A stretch of 13,178 nt of DNA from an uncultured Erysipelotrichaceae bacterium (GTDB taxonomy: Bacteria > Bacillota_I > Bacilli_A > RF39 > UBA660): positions 1 to 13,178 of the forward strand of contig CACXEZ010000066.1 of NCBI GenBank assembly GCA_902766815.1, given 5' to 3'. Below the pieces are notes generated by a model. It saw nothing but the letters and a program-made list of their open reading frames with translations. It did no database searches and was not told the origin of the DNA. Each line of letters opens with the position of its first letter. Position 1 is the stretch's first letter. Of the stretch, positions 7,414 through 13,178 are shown in pieces. The position numbers and the translations under genes are program-made.

Positions 7414-7938
7414 ATGAGAATAGATGTTATTAAAGTTGGAGGTTTGGAATGCAATTGTTATTTGTTGGAGAAAGATAATCAATATTTATTGGTGGATCCT
7501 GGGGAAGAATTGAATAAAATATTACATTTTATTCATGGAAAGGATATTTTAGGTATTCTTATTACACATTATCATTATGACCATGTAGGATCACTTAAGT
7601 ATTTGCAAGATCATTTCCATTATTCTGTGTATGATTTCTTTCATTTGGAAGAGGGAGTAAAAATCATCGGGCCTTTTGTTATGGAAGTTATTTTTACTCC
7701 TGGACATAGTAAAGATATGGTAAGTTATTATTTTAGAGAAGATAAGGTTATGATTACGGGAGATTTTCTTTTTAAGGGAACTATTGGTAGATGTGATTTA
7801 GATGGTGGTAATTTTTCTTTCATGTATGATAGTATTCAAAAGATTAAGCAATATGATGATGATATTGTTATTTATCCTGGTCATGGAGAATCTTCTACTT
7901 TGGGAGAGGAGAAAAAATATAATCCTTACTTTGGATAA
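7414..7938 (+). CDS. MBL-fold metallo-hydrolase (glyoxalase II-like)
   Basis: A 174-aa metallo-beta-lactamase-fold protein. The full zinc ligand set is visible: HYHYDH (52-57), H98 in TPGHS, D117 in TGD and H157 in PGHG. TGDFLFKGTIGR (115-126) is typical of the small glyoxalase-II-like hydrolases common in Bacillota. It is shorter than the usual ~205-210 residues, mainly between the first and second histidine motifs, yet no ligand is missing. It probably hydrolyses a thioester or similar small metabolite; the substrate is unknown. The ATG at 7414 is chosen because GGAGG (7401-7405) lies 8 bases upstream. A longer reading from TTG 7387 would place that SD inside the gene. Confidence 0.92.
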   Translation: MRIDVIKVGGLECNCYLLEKDNQYLLVDPGEELNKILHFIHGKDILGILITHYHYDHVGSLKYLQDHFHYSVYDFFHLEEGVKIIGPFVMEVIFTPGHSKDMVSYYFREDKVMITGDFLFKGTIGRCDLDGGNFSFMYDSIQKIKQYDDDIVIYPGHGESSTLGEEKKYNPYFG

Positions 7939-8045
7939 GGAGTTTGATTATACTTAATTTTATATCAATTATCTAAGCTTTTTTAACCTAGTTTTTTTAT
8001 GAATGTAAAATGTCAATTAAGAAGAATGCAAAATATTATAATACG

Positions 8046-8054
8046 TGATATAAT
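8046..8054 (+). promoter_or_regulatory. Extended -10 promoter for the 8084-9216 pair
   Basis: TGATATAAT matches the extended -10 consensus TGnTATAAT exactly. No good -35 exists, which is normal for this class. A second TATAAT lies just upstream at 8037-8042. The start near 8061 gives a leader of about 23 bases carrying GGAGG (8074-8078). Confidence 0.65.
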
Positions 8055-8083
8055 TGATGTAGATATGGATAATGGAGGTTGTT

Positions 8084-8857
8084 ATGAGTAATAGTGCTAT
8101 GAATTTTTTAGAGAAGAATCATATTCCTTTATCTTTTGGAATGTATAAGATTTGTAGATTGCAGGATATTAATCAAATATTAGATAGTTATCAAGTTGCA
8201 TGTGGAAGTGAATTAAAGAACGTTTGTGTTAGAGATATTTTAGGATTTGATTATCATCTTTATTATGGATCAAGTGATTTCTTTACGAGTTTCTGTCATT
8301 ATTTTGATGATAAGGGAGATTCTTATCATAGTCGTGATAATGGAATGCTTCAATATTCTTCTAGTGAAATGGTAGAAAGACTTCAAAAAAGTTTTGAGGA
8401 AGAGCCTATTTCTGTTAAAGAAATGGATGATACTTATTTTATATCTATTAATGGTCTTCATCGCTTTCATATTTTGAAATGTTCCTATTTGGGAGAAATT
8501 TCTAAGTGTAAAACTAGAGAAGAAATGGATGAGGTAGATAAAAAGTTTGTTATTCCTGTTAAAGTTAGTAAAATAGATATATTTAAAAGTTATTGTAATT
8601 TTTTACTTCATAATTTTTCTTTGGGGGATTATTGGTTTTATTGTGATGGCAAACGTTCAGATTTATGTGAGATTTCTTATTCTTCTTCTAAGGTTAAGCT
8701 TACCGATTACGAATTAGTTAGTTTTATAAAAGAAAGGGTAGATTTTTCGAAAGTAAGTATTAAAGAGTTAGATTATTTGTGTCAAGAATATCCTTCTTTT
8801 AAAGAATTTATGGATGAATATTTTATGGATTTCATGCTAGAAGGGAGAAGAAAGTGA
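8084..8857 (+). CDS. Uncharacterised protein with a ParB-like motif
   Basis: A 257-aa soluble protein. I do not recognise the whole. Residues ~106-150 look like the ParB/sulfiredoxin fold: an EEPISVKEM strand, then YFISINGLHRFHIL, with GLHR (124-127) resembling the GxHR nucleotide-binding signature of ParB_N domains. The N-terminal ~100 residues and the C-terminal region (aromatic and Ser/Lys rich, with several cysteines) match nothing I know. It lacks the helix-turn-helix of true ParB, so chromosome partitioning is unlikely; a stand-alone ParB-like nucleotide-binding enzyme fits better. The ATG at 8084 has GGAGG 5 bases upstream; the ATG at 8072 overlaps that SD and is rejected. The stop TGA shares its A with the next gene's ATG, implying coupled translation. 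Confidence 0.7.
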   Translation: MSNSAMNFLEKNHIPLSFGMYKICRLQDINQILDSYQVACGSELKNVCVRDILGFDYHLYYGSSDFFTSFCHYFDDKGDSYHSRDNGMLQYSSSEMVERLQKSFEEEPISVKEMDDTYFISINGLHRFHILKCSYLGEISKCKTREEMDEVDKKFVIPVKVSKIDIFKSYCNFLLHNFSLGDYWFYCDGKRSDLCEISYSSSKVKLTDYELVSFIKERVDFSKVSIKELDYLCQEYPSFKEFMDEYFMDFMLEGRRK

Positions 8858-9216
8858 TGGGGTTAGAAAGAGTTTATATTGATCAAAATGATTTTATTAG
8901 TATTGAATTATTTTCCGATGATGAGGTATATATATTACGAGATTCTAGTAGTCGTGAATTCATTGGTATTAGTGTTTTATCTGTACATGATACTAATCCT
9001 ATTAGATTTAAGGTTGTTGATAAGTATCAGGGACATGGATATGGAAAACAAATATTAAAGGAATCGTTAGAAATTATGAAAAATAAGGGATATGATAAAG
9101 TTGTTTTTACTGTTAAGAGAAGTGATGCTATTTTAATTAAAGTTATTCATGATTTGGGTGGTGATTTTTTATCTAATCGTGGGGATTTAGCTCAATATGT
9201 TATTTATTTAGATTAA
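8857..9216 (+). CDS. GNAT-family N-acetyltransferase
   Basis: A short (119-aa) GNAT acetyltransferase, which would move an acetyl group from acetyl-CoA to an amine. Motif A is clear: strand RFKVVDKY followed by the CoA-binding loop QGHGYGK (58-64) and a helix, then the KVVFTV strand (81-86). The N-terminal part is abbreviated, which leaves the substrate side undefined. The ATG at 8857 overlaps the previous stop (TGATG) and has GGGAG 9 bases upstream. An in-frame GTG at 8854 is less likely. Tight coupling to the ParB-like protein suggests the two act together or need fixed stoichiometry, which is inference. Confidence 0.88.
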   Translation: MGLERVYIDQNDFISIELFSDDEVYILRDSSSREFIGISVLSVHDTNPIRFKVVDKYQGHGYGKQILKESLEIMKNKGYDKVVFTVKRSDAILIKVIHDLGGDFLSNRGDLAQYVIYLD

Positions 9217-9221
9217 GATGA

Positions 9222-9240
9222 TAGAAAATAGAGTTTTCTA
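9222..9240 (+). other. Perfect 7-bp hairpin without a T run
   Basis: TAGAAAA (9222-9228) and TTTTCTA (9234-9240) with a 5-nt loop form a hairpin 6 bases after the acetyltransferase stop. There is no following U tract and no G-C richness, so it is at best a weak terminator or a transcript-end stabiliser. Confidence 0.35.
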
Positions 9241-9316
9241 GTTATATCACTTTATAAATGTTTATTTGGGTTATTTATTTTAATATTTTTTTCTTTTAAA
9301 TTGTAATGTTTTGGTG

Positions 9317-9322
9317 TATAAT
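9317..9322 (+). promoter_or_regulatory. -10 element of the comN-secDF promoter
   Basis: A perfect TATAAT lies 18 bases before the comN ATG. The best -35 at the usual distance (TTTTAA, 9294-9299) is poor. The preceding ~70 bases are extremely T-rich. The predicted start near 9329 leaves a leader of about 12 bases, just enough for the GGTGA ribosome binding site. Confidence 0.5.
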
Positions 9323-9340
9323 TATTTCGTGGTGATGAGA

Positions 9341-9598
9341 ATGTATGAGTATAAAAATCAATTAGAATTATATCAAGGATTAATTCCAGCACTTAATGTA
9401 AAATTAAAAATGTTAAAAAAAAGTAATTATCAGGATATTACTAAGGATGATATTTGGAATTATTTACGAGATAATAAATGGAAGAATAGTATTGATCTTA
9501 CTCTTGCTGATATGGTTCAAGATATTATTCATACGGATAATTTGGAGTTGGTACGTAGTGTAAGAAATCATAAAGAACTAGAAGAAGGGGATGTGTAG
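9341..9598 (+). CDS. comN: ComN-like post-transcriptional regulator
   Basis: An 85-aa protein matching the small ComN/YrzD family. It has a core of the type LIPALNVKLKMLKKSNY, then ITKDDIWNYLRDNKWK (33-48), with the Trp-x3-Lys/Trp pattern, then a helical DMVQDIIHTDN segment (57-67). In Bacillus subtilis, ComN acts post-transcriptionally on comE mRNA and is encoded next to secDF, exactly as here. The location is therefore strong support. ATG 9341 is chosen for its GGTGA SD five bases upstream. ATG 9335 and TTG 9311 also open this frame, but 9311 would precede the predicted transcription start. The acidic C-terminal tail (EEGDV) ends 3 bases before secDF, so the genes are co-transcribed. Confidence 0.85.
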   Translation: MYEYKNQLELYQGLIPALNVKLKMLKKSNYQDITKDDIWNYLRDNKWKNSIDLTLADMVQDIIHTDNLELVRSVRNHKELEEGDV

Positions 9599-9601
9599 AT
9601 T

Positions 9602-11992
9602 ATGAATTTAGAAGTTATTTATGTTATTTTAGCGATTGTTGGAATTATTAGTTTTATTTTATGGATTAAGTTAAAAAGAATACCTAAATTTGTTTTTGGT
9701 ATGGTTACTTGTTTTTGTATTATTTTAGCATGTGTCTTTTCTTTCTCACCGCTTTTAGATCATATTCATTATGGGTTAGATCTACAAGGTGGATTTGAGG
9801 TTTTGTACGAAGTAAGTCCTTTGGATGATAGAAGTAAGTTAGATAGTGATATGCTATATAATACTTATCAAGCACTTCTTAGAAGAATTGATATTTTAGG
9901 AGTTAGTGAACCTGAAATTACTATTGAAGGTGATGATAGAATTCGAGTTAAACTTGCAGGTGTTACTAATAAAGAGGAAGCTCGAGAGATATTATCTTCA
10001 ACAGCATCTTTGACATTTAGAGATACAACTAACCATTTATTGATGACTAGTGATGTTTTGGGAGGAAAAGCTAAGGTTAGTCAAGATCAATATGGAAAAC
10101 CTGCTGTTAGCTTATCTATTAAAGATAAAGATAAGTTTTATGAGGTTACTAGTAAGGTTTCTAAGATGACTAATAATGTTATTGTTATATGGCTTGATTA
10201 TGATGAAGATAAAGATAGTTATTCTTCTGAGAAAGAAAAATGTGGAAGTTTAGGAAATTCTCATTGTCTTTCTGCAGCTACGGTTAGTCAAGGATTCTCT
10301 AGTGATGTTATTATTAGTGGTAATTTTACTAGTGAAGAGGCTAGTAATTTGGTAGAGCTTATTAATTCTGGGGCTTTACCTACAAAATTAGAAGAGATTT
10401 CTTCTAGGACAGTGGAGGCTTCTTTTGGTACAGCTAGTTTGAATAAGACGTTGTTTGCTGGAATGATAGGTATTTGTATTGTTATAGCCATTATGGTAGT
10501 GATTTATCGTTTTTCTGGATTTGTGGCTAGTATTGGAGTGCTTCTTTACACTAGTTTAACATTTTTGGTATTTTATTTAATTAATGGAGTACTTACTTTG
10601 CCTGGAATTGCGGCGATGTTACTTGGTATTGGTATGGCTGTTGATGCTAATGTTATATCTTTCGAGAGGATAAAAGAGCGATTAAAGATAGGGGTACCTT
10701 TACAAGAGGCATTTGAGGTAGGTAACAAGTCTTCTTTGACTAGTATTATTGATGCTAATATTACAACTATGATTGTAGCAGTTATTTTGTTTATTTTTGG
10801 TGAATCTAGTGTTAAAGGATTTGCTACGATGTTGATTATTAGTATTATTGTTACGGTTCTTGTTATGGTGGTATGTATTAAATTTTTGCTTGGTTTGTTT
10901 GTTAAGAGTGGTTTTTTTGATGATAAACCTAATTTATTTATTGGAGTATCTAAGAAAAAAATTCATCATGCAGAAACAATAGATATTCCTTTTCAAAAGT
11001 TGGAATTTGTACGTAATCAGAAATATTTTCTTAGTTTTACAGTATTTATCATTGTTATTGGTTTAATTATTGCTATTACTAAAGGAGCTAATTTGGGAGT
11101 TGATTTTACTGGTGGTACGACAATTACTATGAATATTAATGACATGGTAACATTAGATGATGTTAAGAAAGATATTACAGATTTAAAGTATACTATTAAG
11201 AAAATGGAAGAAACAACGAAAGATATTACTATTACCATTGATGAGGTATTGGATAAAGGAGCTATTGAGAATTTAACTTCTGTATTGACTGATGAGTATC
11301 ATACAGATACAGATATTTATACGGTTAGTAAAGTTGTTAAACAGGAGCTTACTAAGAATGCTATTTCTTCTTTGATTGTGGCTTCTATTGGTATTTTGAT
11401 TTATATTGCTATTCGTTTTAGATTTAATTATGCGATATCTGCTATTATGGCTTTGGTGCATGATGTTGTGATTATTGTTTTATTCTTTTGTATTTTTAGA
11501 TTAGAAATAACTAGTATCTTTATTGCAGCAATTCTTACTATTATTGGATATTCTATTAATGATACGATTGTTACGTTTGATATGATTCGTGAAAATTATA
11601 AAAAGCGTTTAGATGAAAAACAAAAACATCCAGTTAAGAATGGTTCTAAGAAAAAAGCAAGTAAGAAATCTGATGATGTGGTAGAAGTTGTTTTTTCAAA
11701 GGATGATTTAATTTCTTTAGTTAATGATAGTGTTCGTACTACTTTTTTCAGAAGTATACTTACGACAGTTACTACAATTTTTCCTGTTATTTGTTTAATG
11801 GTATGGGGAGCAAGAGAAATATTTAATTTTAATGTTGCTTTGTTAGTTGGCTTTATAGCAGGTGTTTATTCTTCTATTTATATTTCTAATCAGATTTGGT
11901 TATGGTTGGAGATTAGAAGAGTAAAAAGACCTAAAAAAGAAAAAAATGATGATGAAATTAATGAAATAAAAGTAAAAGGAGTTAATTGTTAA
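9602..11992 (+). CDS. secDF: Fused protein translocase subunit SecDF
   Basis: A 796-aa fusion of SecD and SecF, membrane proteins that use the proton gradient to help pull proteins through SecYEG on the outer face. The SecD half has an N-terminal span, GLDLQGG (58-64), an extracytoplasmic P1 region (~65-275) and a span with VDAN (D348 of the proton path). The SecF half begins near 465, with GVDFTGGT (499-506), D621 in VHDV and SINDTI (651-656, D654). Twelve spans in total are expected. Two features are odd: a lysine-rich insert at ~665-700 between the SINDTI helix and SVRTTFFRS, and a cysteine pair in P1 (C214, C222). AAGGGG lies upstream of the ATG inside the comN end. The stop codon is within the terminator hairpin. 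Confidence 0.97.
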   Translation: MNLEVIYVILAIVGIISFILWIKLKRIPKFVFGMVTCFCIILACVFSFSPLLDHIHYGLDLQGGFEVLYEVSPLDDRSKLDSDMLYNTYQALLRRIDILGVSEPEITIEGDDRIRVKLAGVTNKEEAREILSSTASLTFRDTTNHLLMTSDVLGGKAKVSQDQYGKPAVSLSIKDKDKFYEVTSKVSKMTNNVIVIWLDYDEDKDSYSSEKEKCGSLGNSHCLSAATVSQGFSSDVIISGNFTSEEASNLVELINSGALPTKLEEISSRTVEASFGTASLNKTLFAGMIGICIVIAIMVVIYRFSGFVASIGVLLYTSLTFLVFYLINGVLTLPGIAAMLLGIGMAVDANVISFERIKERLKIGVPLQEAFEVGNKSSLTSIIDANITTMIVAVILFIFGESSVKGFATMLIISIIVTVLVMVVCIKFLLGLFVKSGFFDDKPNLFIGVSKKKIHHAETIDIPFQKLEFVRNQKYFLSFTVFIIVIGLIIAITKGANLGVDFTGGTTITMNINDMVTLDDVKKDITDLKYTIKKMEETTKDITITIDEVLDKGAIENLTSVLTDEYHTDTDIYTVSKVVKQELTKNAISSLIVASIGILIYIAIRFRFNYAISAIMALVHDVVIIVLFFCIFRLEITSIFIAAILTIIGYSINDTIVTFDMIRENYKKRLDEKQKHPVKNGSKKKASKKSDDVVEVVFSKDDLISLVNDSVRTTFFRSILTTVTTIFPVICLMVWGAREIFNFNVALLVGFIAGVYSSIYISNQIWLWLEIRRVKRPKKEKNDDEINEIKVKGVNC

Positions 11993-12003
11993 CTTCTTTT
12001 TTT
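11974..12003 (+). terminator. Terminator of comN-secDF, overlapping the stop codon
   Basis: A 12-bp stem 11974-11985 / 11989-12000 (one G-U pair) has a 3-nt loop. Its 3' arm is itself T-rich and runs into TTT to 12003. The secDF stop TAA (11990-11992) is in the 3' arm, so ribosomes reaching the stop would cover the hairpin. Confidence 0.7.
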
Positions 12004-12031
12004 GTATAAAATTATTAATATTAACCATAAT
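12002..12031 (+). promoter_or_regulatory. Possible promoter for the 12055 gene pair
   Basis: TTGTAT (12002-12007) and CATAAT (12026-12031, 5/6 match to the -10) are separated by 18 bp. The -35 hexamer equals the one proposed for the old uvrB promoter. The site follows the secDF terminator directly. This is plausible but not strong. Confidence 0.35.
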
Positions 12032-12054
12032 ATTGATGAAAGGAATGATCATTT

Positions 12055-12492
12055 GTGAATGAAAATAATGAATTACTTTTATATATTTATCAAAATGTTA
12101 AGATGGGGGTTGATAGTTGTACTGAATTAATTAGAATATTAAATGGTAAGGATAATAAGATTAAGAAAGTTGTAGAAGGAGAACTAAAGGGGTATGAAAA
12201 TATGTTGAAAAAAGTAAAGAAACTTATGAAAGATAGAAAGTTAGAAGCTAAAGATAAAGGTGTTATGGCTAATCTTATGTCTAAGATGGGTATGAATATG
12301 GAAATGATGAAGGATAATAGTGATGCTAGGATTGCGGATATGTTAACTAAAGGATTTACTATGGGAAATGTAGATATTACTAAGAAGATTGATCGTTTTG
12401 AAGATGATGCTGATAAGGATATTATCAAATTAGCTCGTGAATTATTAGAATTTGGAAAGGCTAATATTGAGTTGTTAAAACCTTATTTATAA
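12055..12492 (+). CDS. Uncharacterised all-helical protein (145 aa)
   Basis: A 145-aa soluble, highly charged protein rich in Lys, Met and Asp/Glu, with heptad-like spacing throughout. It most likely forms a four-helix bundle, with breaks near residues 30, 62-66, 97-105 and 121. The pattern LLLYIYQNVKMGVDSCTELI and a later MLTKGFTMGNVDITKKI segment (96-112) resemble a conserved hypothetical family of Bacillota that I remember as ferritin-like in shape. I see no complete iron-ligand set and assign no function. The start is GTG with AAAGGA 10 bases upstream; the next ATG (12106) would remove the first helix. The stop TAA overlaps the next gene's ATG (TAATG), so it is translationally coupled to the dehydrogenase. 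Confidence 0.8.
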   Translation: MNENNELLLYIYQNVKMGVDSCTELIRILNGKDNKIKKVVEGELKGYENMLKKVKKLMKDRKLEAKDKGVMANLMSKMGMNMEMMKDNSDARIADMLTKGFTMGNVDITKKIDRFEDDADKDIIKLARELLEFGKANIELLKPYL

Positions 12493-13178
12493 TGAAAGCT
12501 TTGGTTACGGGTGCTAGTTCTGGAATAGGTAAGTCTATTGCAATGTATTTGGCTAGTCTTGGATATGATTTATATGTAGTTAGTCAAGATAGAGATGAAC
12601 TTCAGACAATATATAAAGGTTTAAAAGTAAAGGTTGTACCAATAGAAATTGATTTATCTTCTTTAGATAATTTGAAAAAATTATATTTGCAGTTGAAGGA
12701 TAAAGATATTGATATATTAGTCAATAATGCTGGTTTTGGGGATGCTGGCAAGTTTATAGACACTTCTTTACAAAAAGAAATGAACATGATTGACGTCAAT
12801 ATACGTGCTTATCATGTACTTACTAAATTATTTTTACGGGATTTTACAAAAAAAATCGTGGAAGAATTTTAAATGTAGCTTCTATGGCAGGATTTATGCC
12901 AGGTCCTTATATGGCTTGTTATTATGCTACTAAAGCATATATTCTTAATTTATCTTTAGCAATTTCAGAGGAGCTTTCAAAGGATGGTTCTAATGTGAAA
13001 ATATCTGTTTTTTGTCCAGGACCGGTTGACACTGATTTTAATCGAAAAGCGCATGTACATTTTAATATTAAAGAGATTGATGCTGATGTGGCTGCTAAAT
13101 TAGCGGTAGATGGAATGTTTTCTAATCGATTGATTATTGTACCTAATAATATGAAACTAAATAGATTTTTGGTACGGA
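12492..13178 (+). CDS. Short-chain dehydrogenase/reductase, frameshifted at an A8 run and partial (runs off the window)
   Basis: An NAD(P)-dependent SDR oxidoreductase. The Rossmann motif TGASSGIG is at 6-13, DLS (54-56) and NNAG (78-81) follow in the first frame. That frame stops at 12872. One extra base in the A8 run at 12848-12855 would join it to a frame that stays open to the window end and encodes the rest of the family: NRGRILNVAS (catalytic Ser), YYATKAY (catalytic Tyr and Lys) and CPGPVDTDF. The change is therefore a one-base loss in a homopolymer, from sequencing error, mutation or an A-run tolerated by slippage. The ATG overlaps the previous stop (TAATG). The 3' end is outside the window. 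The substrate is unknown. Confidence 0.85.

Noticed and set aside
7939..8010. Terminator after the MBL-fold gene
   Set aside because: T runs are present (7979-7984, 7992-7998), but I found only a short bulged TTAATT/AATTA pairing before them, too weak to call.
11017..11238. Minus-strand open frame opposite secDF (and similar ones opposite uvrB-like and other genes)
   Set aside because: It lies wholly inside a well-supported gene, has no recognisable motif or SD, and its low-complexity Ile/Val/Ser content is what the complement of T/G-rich coding gives.
1..13178. Mycoplasma-type code with TGA as tryptophan
   Set aside because: TGA acts as a stop at 8855-8857, directly overlapping the next gene's ATG, and conserved tryptophans are TGG.

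Overview
The window is AT-rich DNA with dense, almost entirely plus-strand coding. Genes carry strong GGAGG-type ribosome binding sites. Stops include TAA, TAG and TGA, and tryptophan is read from TGG, so the genetic code is standard. A comN-secDF pair, short intergenic gaps and many coupled starts point to a low-GC Bacillota, probably class Bacilli, and not a TGA-recoding mycoplasma. Most genes have T/G-rich coding strands (many GTT, GAT, ATT codons). The gene at 865-2169 is A-rich instead, so it stands out as a likely newcomer.

Layout. 1-400: a small orphan ORF, two tandem terminators and a promoter. 432-2335: the most unusual part. A broken 5' fragment of uvrB (432 to about 727) is followed by a 12-bp tandem repeat, a promoter and a complete AlbA_2/ATPase/winged-helix gene. 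Then comes a second, intact uvrB whose first ~165 bases nearly duplicate the broken copy. The inserted gene therefore separates uvrB from its apparent old promoter, and uvrB now starts 8 bases after the inserted gene's stop codon. 2178-4127: intact uvrB, closed by a terminator. 4260-7354: a likely three-gene operon of a DUF3267-type membrane metalloprotease, a sugar-nucleotidyltransferase-like enzyme and a large polytopic membrane protein. 7414-7938: a small glyoxalase-II-like metallo-hydrolase. 8084-9216: a coupled pair, a ParB-like-motif protein and a GNAT acetyltransferase. 9341-11992: comN and a fused secDF. 12055 to the end: a small helical protein coupled to a short-chain dehydrogenase that is frameshifted at an A8 run and leaves the window.

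Functionally, uvrB serves nucleotide excision repair and secDF drives late steps of Sec protein export. The nucleotidyltransferase and membrane-protein pair suggests cell-surface glycan work. The main candidate for something undescribed is the single-gene insertion in uvrB: the target gene's 5' end is duplicated, the left copy is a mosaic of near-identical and diverged uvrB sequence, and the inserted gene has taken over expression of a repair gene.
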